Assembly: GCF_006438845.1 (NCBI RefSeq)
Contig: NZ_RCZJ01000006.1
Coordinates: 1-64,000, forward strand
Source of the DNA: Variovorax ginsengisoli
GTDB lineage: Bacteria; Pseudomonadota; Gammaproteobacteria; Burkholderiales; Burkholderiaceae_C
Length of the DNA stretch: 64,000 bases
Reading direction: 5' to 3'
Below the pieces are notes generated by a model. It was not told the origin of the DNA, did no database searches, and saw only the letters and a program-made list of their open reading frames with translations. Position 1 is the first letter of the stretch. Every line of letters begins with the position of its first letter. This document shows, piece by piece, positions 53,669 through 62,026 of this stretch. The position numbers and the translations under genes are program-made.

Positions 53669-53887
53669 ATGTCTGCAAAACGTCCGACACAGCTCGATCT
53701 CGCGCGGGATGCCGCTCTCCCGGCCCGTCGCGCTCGCCCGGACGCCCCTCTGTCCACCCGCAAGCGCGTGCTGCTGATCGACTACCAGAGCTGGCTCGCA
53801 TTGACGGACGGCGTCGCGAAAGCGGCGGCGTCGCGGCCCTTGCACCGAAGCGCTGCATCGCATCCCGCGGGACCGCGCCATTCATGA
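53669..53887 (+). CDS. Uncertain small ORF ahead of the solute-binding protein gene
   Basis: 72 codons; the stop overlaps the next start (ATGA), as in many true pairs here. The sequence (MSAKRPTQLDLARDAAL and on) begins like a small basic protein, with LLIDYQSWLALTDGVAKAAA in the middle, then turns Ala/Arg/His-rich. No homology recognised. It could also be the remnant of a longer gene. Confidence 0.3.
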   Translation: MSAKRPTQLDLARDAALPARRARPDAPLSTRKRVLLIDYQSWLALTDGVAKAAASRPLHRSAASHPAGPRHS

Positions 53888-55005
53888 CGCGCATGCCTTG
53901 CCGATTGTTCAATGGCGCGATCGCCGTAAAGACCGGTTGGGCGCGTTGGCGTGTGGGCGCAGCAGCCGCGTGCGCGCTGTCCGGTTTGTTGGGCATCGGC
54001 GCGTTGCCGGCCGCGGCCCAGTCGAACGAAACCTTGCGGTTGCGCATCGTCGGCGGCCTGGCTGGGCTGAACCAGTACGTTCGCCATGAAGAACCGTTCT
54101 GGACCCGCGACCTGGCGACCTTGAGCGGCGGCCGGTACACCTCGGACATCGTCCCTTTCGATCGCGCCGGCCTTCCCGGTCAGGAGATGCTGACGCTGAT
54201 CCGCCTGGGCGTTGTGCCCTTCGGCACCGCGCTGCTGAGCCTGGTCGCGATGCAATATCCGGAACTCGCTGCCCCCGACCTGGCAGGCCTGAGCCCCGAC
54301 GTGCCCGCGCTCCGCAAGGTCGTCACTGCGTTCAGGCCGGCGTTGGCAGACCTGCTGCGCGAGCGCCACGGCACCGAATTGCTGGCGGTCTATGTGTACC
54401 CCGCGCAGGTGGTCTTCTGCCGTGAACCGCTGGCCGGCTTGCAAGGCCTGGCCGGGCGCAAGACCCGGGTCTCGTCCGCCACCCAGGCCGACTTCGTCCG
54501 TGCGCTGGGCGGCATTCCGGTACCGACCCCCTTCGCCGAGATCGTCTCGGCCATCCGCGCGGGCAGCGCGGATTGCGCCATCACGGGCGCGGTCTCGGGC
54601 CGGACGATCGGGCTTCCGCAAGTCACCAAGACGCTCTACACGCTGCCCATTTCGTGGGGGCTTGCCATGTTCGGCGCCAACCGCGAAGCCTGGCGTGCCT
54701 TGCCGCCAGACTTGCGCGAGATCGTCTTGAAGGAAGTCCCCAAGCTGGAGGCCACCATCTGGGACGAAGCGGAGCGCGACACGGCGGTGGAGCGCCTGTG
54801 CGCCGTCGCCGGAACCTGCGCGCTCGGCAGCACGGAATCCTTGACCGAGGTGCGTCCCTCCCAGGCCGACCAGGCGCTTCGCCGGCGCATCCTCGAGCAG
54901 AACGTGCTCCCGCAATGGATCGCGCGGTGCGGCGCGAACTGCCAGGCGCTGTGGGACGCGAACATCGCGCCGGTCGTCGGCATCAAGGCGCCGCCCTTCC
55001 AGTGA
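53884..55005 (+). CDS. TRAP-type (DctP-family) periplasmic solute-binding protein, orphan
   Basis: 373 residues from ATG 53884 (an ATG three codons later is also possible). Signal peptide ends LPAAAQS. The DctP-like fold is recognisable: LRIVGGLAGLNQYVRHEEPF near the mature start, then LQGLAGRKTRVSSATQADFV, ALGGIPVPTPFAEIVSAI and SADCAITGAVSGRTIGLPQV. The Arg in RKTRVSS corresponds to the carboxylate-binding Arg of TRAP binding proteins. No TRAP membrane subunits (DctQ, DctM) are nearby; instead the stop overlaps the start of a membrane GGDEF-EAL gene (GTGA). A role as a ligand sensor for that protein is more likely than transport (inference). Four Cys near the C-terminus (RLCAVAGTC, RCGANC) may form disulfides. 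Confidence 0.85.
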   Translation: MTRMPCRLFNGAIAVKTGWARWRVGAAAACALSGLLGIGALPAAAQSNETLRLRIVGGLAGLNQYVRHEEPFWTRDLATLSGGRYTSDIVPFDRAGLPGQEMLTLIRLGVVPFGTALLSLVAMQYPELAAPDLAGLSPDVPALRKVVTAFRPALADLLRERHGTELLAVYVYPAQVVFCREPLAGLQGLAGRKTRVSSATQADFVRALGGIPVPTPFAEIVSAIRAGSADCAITGAVSGRTIGLPQVTKTLYTLPISWGLAMFGANREAWRALPPDLREIVLKEVPKLEATIWDEAERDTAVERLCAVAGTCALGSTESLTEVRPSQADQALRRRILEQNVLPQWIARCGANCQALWDANIAPVVGIKAPPFQ

Positions 55006-58000
55006 ACGTCAAGCTGTCGCCGCGCCACGCGATCACTGCCTACGGCATTGCGCTGCTTGTGGTGGCGCTGATAGCCGGCACGGCGCTGTTCGCGGTGCGC
55101 GAGCTGTCGCACCGCGCGCTCGACGGTGCCGAACGGCAGGCCGGGCGCTTCATCGGCGGTGCACAGTCGGCGTTGAACCGTGCGGTGCTGGGCGTCGACG
55201 TGCTGCTGGCCGGGGCGGGCGATCTGGTGCCGGAGCCCGCACTGTTGCAGACACCCGCAGCGCGGGACCGTGTCTCGCAGTTGATGGAGATCGGCGTCAA
55301 CCAGAACCCGCTGGTGCAGAACATGACGCTGGTGTCCGCCAGCGGCCAACGGCTGGTGTCGTCCGAGGAGCGCGGGCGAGGCAACGGCGGCGGCTCGGGG
55401 TTGCCTGCAGGCTACCTCGACGCCGTCTTGCAGCCGACGGTTCCCACGCTGGTGATCGGCAATCCGGTGACGAGCGCGCTGACCTACCAGCAGGTGCTTC
55501 ACCTTGGACGCGCGCTGCGGCTGTCGGATGGCACCCGCGTGGCGGTGGTGGCCGAGGTCGATCTCGCGCTGCTCATGAACCTGCTGGTGCAGGGCGCCGA
55601 CATCAACGGCCTGGAGGTGACGCTGGAGCGTGACAGCGGACTGCTGATGGCGAGCGTGCCGACCTTTGTGCGTTCGCAGTCGCCGCCACCGGCGCGCATC
55701 GGCGGCTCGGGCCTGTCGCGCGGCGAAGCGCGCCTGACGGGTGCGCCGGCCATCGTCGTCGTCCGCAGAAGCATGCAGACCGATGTGCTGGTGACAGGGA
55801 GCATTCCGCTCGCCTCGGCGCTGGCCGATTGGCGGCGTGAACGCAACATCATCTTCAGCTTCGCGCTGGCGCTGATCTGGGTGGTGGCGGCGGCTGCCGT
55901 GCTCGCGCATCGCCGCATCCAGCGTCAGCGGCGCGCCCGGCTCGAGCTGTTGCGATCGCGCGCCCAGCTCGATCAGGCGCTCGAGTCGATGCAGGTCGGC
56001 TTCGTGTTGCTCGACAGCGACCACCGGATGCTCGTGTGGAACCGCTCGTTCCTCGAAATATTTCCCGCAGCCGAGGACCTGACAGCCCTGCATCGGCCCT
56101 TCGCTCCCATCCTGGCGCTCGCAGCGCAATACCGTCGCCATCCGTCAGGCGGTGTCGATACCGGTTCCGCCCTCGAAACATGGCTGTTGCAGACGCGCGG
56201 CGCCAATGCCGTCGCACCGTTCGAGGACGAGCTTTATCTGCCCGACGGCCGCGTGATCCGGTCGACCAAGAACCGCACGCCCGATGGTGGGCTGGTCTGC
56301 ATCTACCAGGACGTGACCGAAAAGAAAATGCGCACGGCGGAAATCCTGCAGAGCCGCGCGCAGCTCCAGGCCACGCTCGACGCGCTGCCGGACACTTTGC
56401 TCGAACTCGACGGCAACGGTCTGTGCCACCAGTTCCACGCGCCGCAGGGCACCGGGGGGCCGATCGATGGGCAGGACCCGATGGGCCGCGCGGTGCACGA
56501 CTTTCTTCCGCCCGGCGCGGCCGCCGCCGTGATGGACGCGGTGCGCGAAGCCGAGGTGGCCGGCGCGTCGAGAGGCCGTCACTTCGAACTCGCACTCGCC
56601 GGCGGGGCCGGGCATTTCGAGATTTCGGTTTCGCGCAAGGCGCTGCAGGGCGCGGAGCCGACGGGCTACATCGTGATCCTGCGCGACGTGACGCAGGCCG
56701 AACTGGCGGCACGGCACATCCGGCAACTGGCCTTCTACGACGTGCTCACGGGCCTGCCCAACCGGCGCTACCTGCTCGACCTGATGGCGAGCGCCGTCAG
56801 GATCCATCCGGGCAGTGGGCACGGCGCGGTGCTGTTCCTCGACCTCGACGATTTCAAGACGCTCAACGATGCGCTGGGCCACGCGATGGGCGACGTGCTG
56901 TTGAAGGAAGCCGCGGCACGCATCCGCCGGCACGTCCGTCCGGGCGACGTGGTCGCGCGGCTGGGCGGCGACGAGTTCGTCGTCATGCTCGAAGGCCTGG
57001 GGCCGGACGTCGAGGCTGCACGAACACAGGCGCGCGAAGTGGGCGAGCAGATCCTCGCCGCGCTGAACATGCCTTTTTCGCTGGACGCGCAGACGCGCTA
57101 CCAGCGCACGTGCAGCATCGGCGTCGCGCTGTTCGACGGCCGCGAGCGATCGCTCGAAGAACTGCTCAAGCAGGCGGACATCGCGATGTACGTCGCCAAG
57201 ACCTCGGGCGGCAACGGGCTGCGCTACTTCGAGCCGGCGATGCAGGCCACGGTCGCTGCGCGCTCCGCCTTGGAAAACGAGATTCGCGAGGCCCTCGCGG
57301 CCAGGGCGTTCGACCTGCACTATCAGAGCCAGGTGGACGAGTCCGGCCACGTGGTCGGCGCCGAGGCGCTGGTGCGTTGGCGTCATCCGCAGCGTGGCCT
57401 CGTGATGCCGGGCGACTTCATCGCCGTGGCCGAGAGCACCGAACTGATCGTGCCGCTCGGGCTGCAGGTGCTGGAGATGGCGTGCGCCCAGCTCGCGCTG
57501 TGGGCGCAGAACCCCGAGCGCGCCGCGCTGCAGCTCGCCGTGAACGTGAGCGCCCGGCAATTTCGGCGCGACGATTTCGTCGAACAGGTGGAGCGCGTGC
57601 TCGCGGCGTCCGGCGCGAACCCCGCCATGCTCAAGCTCGAGCTCACCGAGAGTCTGCTGCAGAGCCAGATGGAAGAGACGATCCGGACGATGCACCGGCT
57701 CAAGGCCATCGGCATTCGCTTCTCGATGGACGACTTCGGCACCGGCTATTCGTCGCTCTCGTACCTGACGCAGCTGCCGCTGGACCAGATCAAGATCGAC
57801 AAGTATTTCGTCGGTGGGATCGGCTGCGATCCGAAGATCGAATTGATCGTGCAGACGATCATCGGCATGGCCCGCAACCTCGATGTGGAGCTGATCGCAG
57901 AAGGCGTCGAGACGCAGGCGCAGTGCGATTTCCTGCGGGCCAACGGTTGCTTCAGGTACCAGGGCTATCTCTTCAGCCGACCGGTGTCGATCGCCGAATT

Positions 58001-58022
58001 CGAGTCCGCGCTGAGTGCTTAA
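55002..58022 (+). CDS. CACHE-PAS-PAS-GGDEF-EAL transmembrane c-di-GMP protein
   Basis: GTG at 55002 overlaps the binding-protein stop, giving 1006 residues. Membrane segment 1 near residues 12-32, a periplasmic CACHE-like domain of about 250 residues, membrane segment 2 (FSFALALIWVVAAAAVLA). Then a PAS domain (QVGFVLLDSDHRMLVWNRSF), a second PAS (LDALPDTLLELDGNG), GGDEF near residue 655 (VVARLGGDEFVVML) with an intact I-site R-P-G-D just before it, and EAL from about 770 (GAEALVRWRHP, LELTESLL, MDDFGTGYSSLSYL, KIDKYFVGG). Both active sites look complete, so it may synthesise or degrade c-di-GMP depending on its periplasmic input. Confidence 0.93.
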   Translation: MNVKLSPRHAITAYGIALLVVALIAGTALFAVRELSHRALDGAERQAGRFIGGAQSALNRAVLGVDVLLAGAGDLVPEPALLQTPAARDRVSQLMEIGVNQNPLVQNMTLVSASGQRLVSSEERGRGNGGGSGLPAGYLDAVLQPTVPTLVIGNPVTSALTYQQVLHLGRALRLSDGTRVAVVAEVDLALLMNLLVQGADINGLEVTLERDSGLLMASVPTFVRSQSPPPARIGGSGLSRGEARLTGAPAIVVVRRSMQTDVLVTGSIPLASALADWRRERNIIFSFALALIWVVAAAAVLAHRRIQRQRRARLELLRSRAQLDQALESMQVGFVLLDSDHRMLVWNRSFLEIFPAAEDLTALHRPFAPILALAAQYRRHPSGGVDTGSALETWLLQTRGANAVAPFEDELYLPDGRVIRSTKNRTPDGGLVCIYQDVTEKKMRTAEILQSRAQLQATLDALPDTLLELDGNGLCHQFHAPQGTGGPIDGQDPMGRAVHDFLPPGAAAAVMDAVREAEVAGASRGRHFELALAGGAGHFEISVSRKALQGAEPTGYIVILRDVTQAELAARHIRQLAFYDVLTGLPNRRYLLDLMASAVRIHPGSGHGAVLFLDLDDFKTLNDALGHAMGDVLLKEAAARIRRHVRPGDVVARLGGDEFVVMLEGLGPDVEAARTQAREVGEQILAALNMPFSLDAQTRYQRTCSIGVALFDGRERSLEELLKQADIAMYVAKTSGGNGLRYFEPAMQATVAARSALENEIREALAARAFDLHYQSQVDESGHVVGAEALVRWRHPQRGLVMPGDFIAVAESTELIVPLGLQVLEMACAQLALWAQNPERAALQLAVNVSARQFRRDDFVEQVERVLAASGANPAMLKLELTESLLQSQMEETIRTMHRLKAIGIRFSMDDFGTGYSSLSYLTQLPLDQIKIDKYFVGGIGCDPKIELIVQTIIGMARNLDVELIAEGVETQAQCDFLRANGCFRYQGYLFSRPVSIAEFESALSA

Positions 58023-58148
58023 CACTATTGCCTGACGACGGAAGTCACGAAGATCAGGACACTTGCAGATCGACCGTTGTTTCCAGTGCGCATGGGTGTG
58101 TCGAAGGGGCAGACGCTTTTTAAGATCGGGCCACCCTGGAAACACGCC

Positions 58149-58709
58149 ATGAACACCCGCCAACCTCTTCGTCCTGCTGCATCGCCCCCAACCGAGGTCT
58201 GCGTGGTCACGGCGGACGCGGCGTTCGAGGCGCGAGAGGTGTCGATCCGCCGCGCGATCGGCGAGCTCCTGCTGGTCGTGCGCGAATCGCTTCGGCTCGA
58301 AGTGGTCTTCGTCGCCGAGATCGTCAAAGGGCGGCGCGTCTTCAAGCATGTCAGCACGTCGCTCGATGCGTCGCCGGTCCAGGAGGGCGGGGGCAACCCG
58401 TTGGAAGAAACGATCTGCCAACGGATCCTCGACGGCCGCTTGCCCGCCGTGATTCCCAATGTGCGTGCGCTGATCGCCGAACAGGGCTTGTCGCGCGATC
58501 ACGATGCACTCGGCGCGCACATCGGTGTGCCGGTGCACATGCCGGACGGCCGTCTCTACGGCATGTTGTGCGGCTTCAGCCTGGGCGGCTCGATCGCGCT
58601 TGACGAGCGCGACGTGCGGCGCCTCGAGATGGCCGCCGGCACGACCGCCCGCCTGCTGGCGCAGGCCGACGGCCGCGAAACCACGCAGACCGACCCCGCC
58701 CTGTTCTAG
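58149..58709 (+). CDS. GAF-domain protein
   Basis: ATG at 58149 gives 186 residues (the frame is open further back, but without a ribosome-binding site). A single GAF-like domain: FEAREVSIRRAIGELLLVVR, VVFVAEIVKGRRVFKHVSTS, ETICQRILDGRLPAVIPNV, HIGVPVHMPDGRLYGMLCGF. This variant resembles the GAF part of proteins with an EAL domain, but here it stands alone. It lacks output domains and probably binds a small molecule or partner. Lies 126 bases after the GGDEF-EAL gene, possibly the same transcript. Confidence 0.82.
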   Translation: MNTRQPLRPAASPPTEVCVVTADAAFEAREVSIRRAIGELLLVVRESLRLEVVFVAEIVKGRRVFKHVSTSLDASPVQEGGGNPLEETICQRILDGRLPAVIPNVRALIAEQGLSRDHDALGAHIGVPVHMPDGRLYGMLCGFSLGGSIALDERDVRRLEMAAGTTARLLAQADGRETTQTDPALF

Positions 58710-58753
58710 CCTCGCTGTAGGCCGCCATGCACGTTGCTTGCGCGCGCCTGGGC

Positions 58754-58759
58754 TACACT
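58754..58759 (+). promoter_or_regulatory. Candidate -10 box of the HU gene
   Basis: TACACT, preceded by TTGCTT 14 bases upstream (short spacing). It would give a leader of about 70 bases before the HU start. Tentative. Confidence 0.3.
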
Positions 58760-58834
58760 CCGCGCCGCTTGCCGCCAGTCTCATGGCTGACCCGCAAACC
58801 CTTTCATCTCACCTGCTCTCAAGGATCCTCTTCA

Positions 58835-59188
58835 ATGAATCGCATCGAACTCGTCGAAAAAATCGCCACCGCCCATCAACTCAGCAAGGCCGAAGCGGCC
58901 CGCGTCCTCGAGACGGTCACCAGCTCGATCGTCGGCGCAGTCAAGAAGGGCGATGCGGTTCAACTCGTGGGTTTCGGTACCTTCAAGCAAGTCGCTCGCG
59001 CTGCGCGCACCGGCGTGAACCCGAGCACTGGCGACAAGATCAAGATCGCCGCCGCCAAGTTGCCGAAGTTCGTCGCGGGCTCGGCCTTCAAGGCCGCCAT
59101 CGACCCGAAGGCTGCGAAGCGCAAGGCGGAGAAGGCCGCGGCCAAGCCGGTCGCCAAGAAGGCGGCACCCGCCAAGAAGTCGAAGTAA
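58835..59188 (+). CDS. HU-family DNA-binding protein with Lys/Ala-rich tail
   Basis: ATG at 58835 gives 117 residues. HU fold: MNRIELVEKIATAHQLSKAE, then VQLVGFGTFKQVARAARTGV, NPSTGDKIKIAAAKLPKFVA and GSAFKAAID. The usual HU arm motif R-x-G-x-N-P-x-T/S-G is intact (RTGVNPSTG). The last 25 residues are a Lys/Ala/Pro tail resembling histone H1, common among betaproteobacterial HU proteins and giving extra DNA contacts. Terminated by two tandem hairpins. Confidence 0.95.
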   Translation: MNRIELVEKIATAHQLSKAEAARVLETVTSSIVGAVKKGDAVQLVGFGTFKQVARAARTGVNPSTGDKIKIAAAKLPKFVAGSAFKAAIDPKAAKRKAEKAAAKPVAKKAAPAKKSK

Positions 59189-59192
59189 GAAC

Positions 59193-59254
59193 ATCGACCG
59201 GCCGATCGGGCCGGTCGATCCAGACAAACGGCCCTTCGGGGCCGTTCTGCTTTT
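59193..59254 (+). terminator. Tandem hairpins ending the HU gene
   Basis: First hairpin 59193-59219: ATCGACCGGCC pairs perfectly with GGCCGGTCGAT. Second hairpin 59228-59245: ACGGCCC-TTCG-GGGCCGT with a stable UUCG-type loop, followed by TCTGCTTTT. Confidence 0.85.
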
Positions 59255-59295
59255 CCGAGGCGCGCAGCGCGAGTGCCGAACGCGCCATCGATGTG

Positions 59296-60858
59296 TCATG
59301 CGCCGTCGGGGTCGGCGCCAGCCGCCGAGAGCGGCATCGTCAGCCGGAAGACCGAACCCTCCGCCGAGGAATCCAGGAGCGTCACGTCACCGCCATGCTG
59401 CCGGGCAATCTCCCGGGCAAGGTACAGCCCAAGGCCGGTTCCGGGCACGGATGCCGAGCCTTCGCTGCGATGAAACTTGCCGAAGATGCGTTCGCGCTCT
59501 TCGGGCGCAATGCCCGGGCCCTGGTCTTGAACATCGACGTGTGCGCAACCCGCCGCCGCATGGACTGCGAGGCTGACCGGACGCTCGACCGGCGAATACT
59601 TCAGCGCGTTCTGGATCAGGTTGAGCAGCACGATGTCGACGAGGGTGCGATCGGCCGCGATCATCACCGGTGCGTCCGGCAACTGCACGCGCAGGCGCCC
59701 GGCGTCTTGCGCCGTCAGCAGCGTCGATGACTCCCCGACCAGGTCACGAACATCCACCGCTTCGGTGCGCAGCGACCCTGGCAAGGTCGTGTTGAGCCGT
59801 TCTTCGGCGAGCACGTTGGTCAGCAGCGTCGACAGGCGATTGACCGCGCGCCGGATCTTGGCCACGCGCGGAAGAAAGTCCGCGCCGGTCGCCGCATTCG
59901 GCCGCGCGAGCGATTGCGCCACGGCATCGATGATGGCCAGCGGCGTGCGGAACTCGTGAGACACCGTGCCCACGAACTGCCTTTGCAACGCCACCACCTG
60001 CTGCTGGGCTTCGAGCGACTGTTGCAGGTCGCGCTCGAGCACCCGCCGCTGTTCCACCTCCGTCAGCAGCTGCTGGTTGCTTTTCGCCAGTTCGTCGGTG
60101 CGCGCCTGCACGCGGCGCTCCAGCACGGCTTCGGCCTGCAGCGCGATGTCGAGCGCCCGCGTGCGCTCGCGCCGGCTCTCTGCTTCTGCCTCGCGCGTGC
60201 GCCGCGCCACCGCGACGCCCAGCATCATCAGGGCGACGAACTTGAGAGCGAACCCCGCCGGGCTGCCGGTGTCGAGATGAAGCTCGTTCGGCAGCAACTC
60301 GACGCGCCGTGCCAGCGCCATCAGGCCAACGAAGGTCGGCACGGCATAGGCGAGGGCCGGCAACAGATAGCGCCACCGCCGCAGCGCCAGCATCCACACG
60401 ACGAAGCCGAAGCCGAAGGTGGTCGAGACGAGCGCCAGCGTGTTCGTCGCGGGCATGACCCGCGCGTGGTAGCCGCACAGGGACGCAGCGAGTGAAGCGA
60501 GATTCAGCAGCACGACCGCCTGGAACAGGCGTGCGGCCCAGACCCCGTTCTTGCGGAACTCGAAGAGCGCGGCGAAGAACGCCGTCGAGAAGACATTGAA
60601 CACGCACTGGACCACCGCGAGCGTCTGCGCCGCCCGCTGTTCCGATTCGATGTGGGCGAGGTTCGGCAAGGCATCGCGCACCACTGTCAACGCGAGCCCC
60701 GAGACGATGAAGGCACTGAACAGCGGGTAGAGACGGTCGTGCAGCCACAGCCAGAAGACCAGGCTCATCGTCGCCATGGCGAGCACCACGCCCATGTGCG
60801 CATGGAAGAGTGCGCCCTGGAGCTGGGGCGCCGACGCGAAGACCGCAAAGAGGTTCAA
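59296..60858 (-). CDS. Membrane sensor histidine kinase
   Basis: 520 residues. About six to seven membrane segments in the first 210 residues, then a coiled coil (residues 215-285), then a dimerisation/phosphoacceptor domain with H-box VGTVSHEFRTPLAIID. ATPase domain: N-box LNLIQNALKYSP, G1 VQDQGPGIAPEERERIFGKF, G2 PGTGLGLYLAREIA. The membrane part resembles 7TM-type sensor modules; signal unknown. Divergent from an OmpR-type regulator gene (start-to-start 116 bases), the natural partner. Confidence 0.93.
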   Translation of the reverse strand: MNLFAVFASAPQLQGALFHAHMGVVLAMATMSLVFWLWLHDRLYPLFSAFIVSGLALTVVRDALPNLAHIESEQRAAQTLAVVQCVFNVFSTAFFAALFEFRKNGVWAARLFQAVVLLNLASLAASLCGYHARVMPATNTLALVSTTFGFGFVVWMLALRRWRYLLPALAYAVPTFVGLMALARRVELLPNELHLDTGSPAGFALKFVALMMLGVAVARRTREAEAESRRERTRALDIALQAEAVLERRVQARTDELAKSNQQLLTEVEQRRVLERDLQQSLEAQQQVVALQRQFVGTVSHEFRTPLAIIDAVAQSLARPNAATGADFLPRVAKIRRAVNRLSTLLTNVLAEERLNTTLPGSLRTEAVDVRDLVGESSTLLTAQDAGRLRVQLPDAPVMIAADRTLVDIVLLNLIQNALKYSPVERPVSLAVHAAAGCAHVDVQDQGPGIAPEERERIFGKFHRSEGSASVPGTGLGLYLAREIARQHGGDVTLLDSSAEGSVFRLTMPLSAAGADPDGA

Positions 60859-60974
60859 GGAAAGCCGGCGTTGAAGGATGGACGACGAAAGCGCGGCGGT
60901 GCGCAGCCCTGCGGCCGGGAGCGATTATGTTGGGATGCGGCGCTGCCGAACAGCGCGCCTAGAATTCCGCGCGC

Positions 60975-61694
60975 ATGCAAGCCCCATACGACTCCGACCG
61001 CACACGGGTGTACGTCGTGGAAGACGACGAGGATCTCTGCGAGGAGATGGTGTTGGCGCTCGACGAACTCGGCTTCGACGCCAGCGGCTTTCGCGACGCC
61101 GGCAGCTTCTACAAGGCCTTCGCCGTGCGTCCCTGCCACAGCGCGGTGATCGACATCGGCCTGCCGGGCGAGGACGGCCTGTCGATCGTCTCGCACCTGC
61201 GCGCGGTGCCGGGCGTTCGGATGGTGCTGGTCACGGCGCGCGGCCAGCTCAAGGACCGCCTGGACGGCCTGCGGCGCGGTGCCGACGCCTACCTCGTGAA
61301 ACCGGTGCACCTCGACGAACTCGCCGAAACGCTGCGCGCGCTCAACCGCCGTGCCGGCCCGGTCGCGCCATCGGCGGCGCCCGCGCCCGCCACGCCGTCC
61401 ACCACGATGTGGCGCTTGGCCGAAGGCGATTGGGTACTGACCGATCCGGCGGGACGGCGAATGACGCTCACCAGCACCGAGCGCGCGTTTCTGACCCGCT
61501 TGCTCGCCAGTCCCGGCTCCGAGGTCTCGCGCGCCGACCTCATCCTGGCGCTGGGCGGCGACAGCTTCGACTTCAGCGCACACCGCGTGGATGCCATTGC
61601 GCATCGACTCCGTCGCAAGGCCCAGCGCGTCGGCATGACGCTTCCGCTGCACTCGGTGCGCGGCATCGGCTATGTGTTTGCAGAACCTTGCTGA
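60975..61694 (+). CDS. OmpR-family response regulator
   Basis: 239 residues. Receiver domain: acidic pair in VYVVEDDEDLCEEM, phospho-acceptor in AVIDIGLPGEDGLSI, Thr in LVTARGQLKDRLDG, Lys in ADAYLVKPVHLDEL. After an Ala/Pro linker comes a winged-helix DNA-binding domain (MTLTSTERAFLTRLLASPGS; DFSAHRVDAIAHRLRRKAQR; LPLHSVRGIGYVFAEP). A TAGAAT box nine bases before the ATG points to a very short leader. Pairs with the divergent histidine kinase. Direct repeats typical of OmpR-type sites lie just downstream, before the DUF11-like gene. Confidence 0.93.
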   Translation: MQAPYDSDRTRVYVVEDDEDLCEEMVLALDELGFDASGFRDAGSFYKAFAVRPCHSAVIDIGLPGEDGLSIVSHLRAVPGVRMVLVTARGQLKDRLDGLRRGADAYLVKPVHLDELAETLRALNRRAGPVAPSAAPAPATPSTTMWRLAEGDWVLTDPAGRRMTLTSTERAFLTRLLASPGSEVSRADLILALGGDSFDFSAHRVDAIAHRLRRKAQRVGMTLPLHSVRGIGYVFAEPC

Positions 61695-61726
61695 GACACA
61701 AACAGCGCCGGAGTGTTTCTCGGCAC

Positions 61727-61742
61727 TGTGACAATTTTCACA
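61727..61742. promoter_or_regulatory. Perfect CRP-type palindrome
   Basis: TGTGA-CAATTT-TCACA matches the classical CRP half-sites exactly with the correct six-base spacer. It lies 285 bases before the surface-protein start and 33 bases after the regulator gene. Confidence 0.55.
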
Positions 61743-61823
61743 AATTGACTCGGGCAATTGCAACAGTGGCGCGATAACCCGCGCACTGCTCGCCAATTGT
61801 CAGTCGATTCCTACGGCAAAGGT

Positions 61824-61849
61824 TCTCACTTTGGTGAGATAGCGTGAGA
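61824..61849. promoter_or_regulatory. GTGAGA direct repeats with inverted TCTCAC
   Basis: TCTCAC-TTTG-GTGAGA-TAGC-GTGAGA: two GTGAGA copies start exactly 10 bases apart, as expected for tandem OmpR-type subunit binding, plus one inverted copy. A likely operator of the neighbouring response regulator (inference). Confidence 0.45.
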
Positions 61850-62026
61850 AATCGTTGGAATCATCCAATGAAGGTAATAACAGTGTTGCGAAGAATCGCG
61901 GCCGTCGAGTGACCATCGGCTGACGATTCAAAAAGATCGCGTCGGGGTCTTCGGAGCATTTCCGCCGGGATTTTTCGAGTTCGCACAGCCGTGTGCGGCT
62001 CCCGGCGGTCACTCAAGACCGTACGC

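Larger units (their letters stand above)
61695..62026. other. Regulatory region upstream of the DUF11-like surface gene
   Basis: 332 bases, AT-richer than its surroundings, with no gene. Contains a CRP-type palindrome (61727-61742), a TTGACT box (61745-61750) without a well-spaced -10 box, and the TCTCAC/GTGAGA repeat group (61824-61849). No terminator for the regulator gene was seen. Confidence 0.55.

Noticed and set aside
56145..58784. Open frame of 879 codons on the minus strand opposite the GGDEF-EAL gene
   Set aside because: Shadow frame caused by high GC at third positions; no start signal and no domain.
61745..61778. TTGACT ... GATAAC considered as the promoter of the DUF11-like gene
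   Set aside because: Spacing is 22 bases, too long for a sigma70-type promoter; only the -35-like box is convincing.
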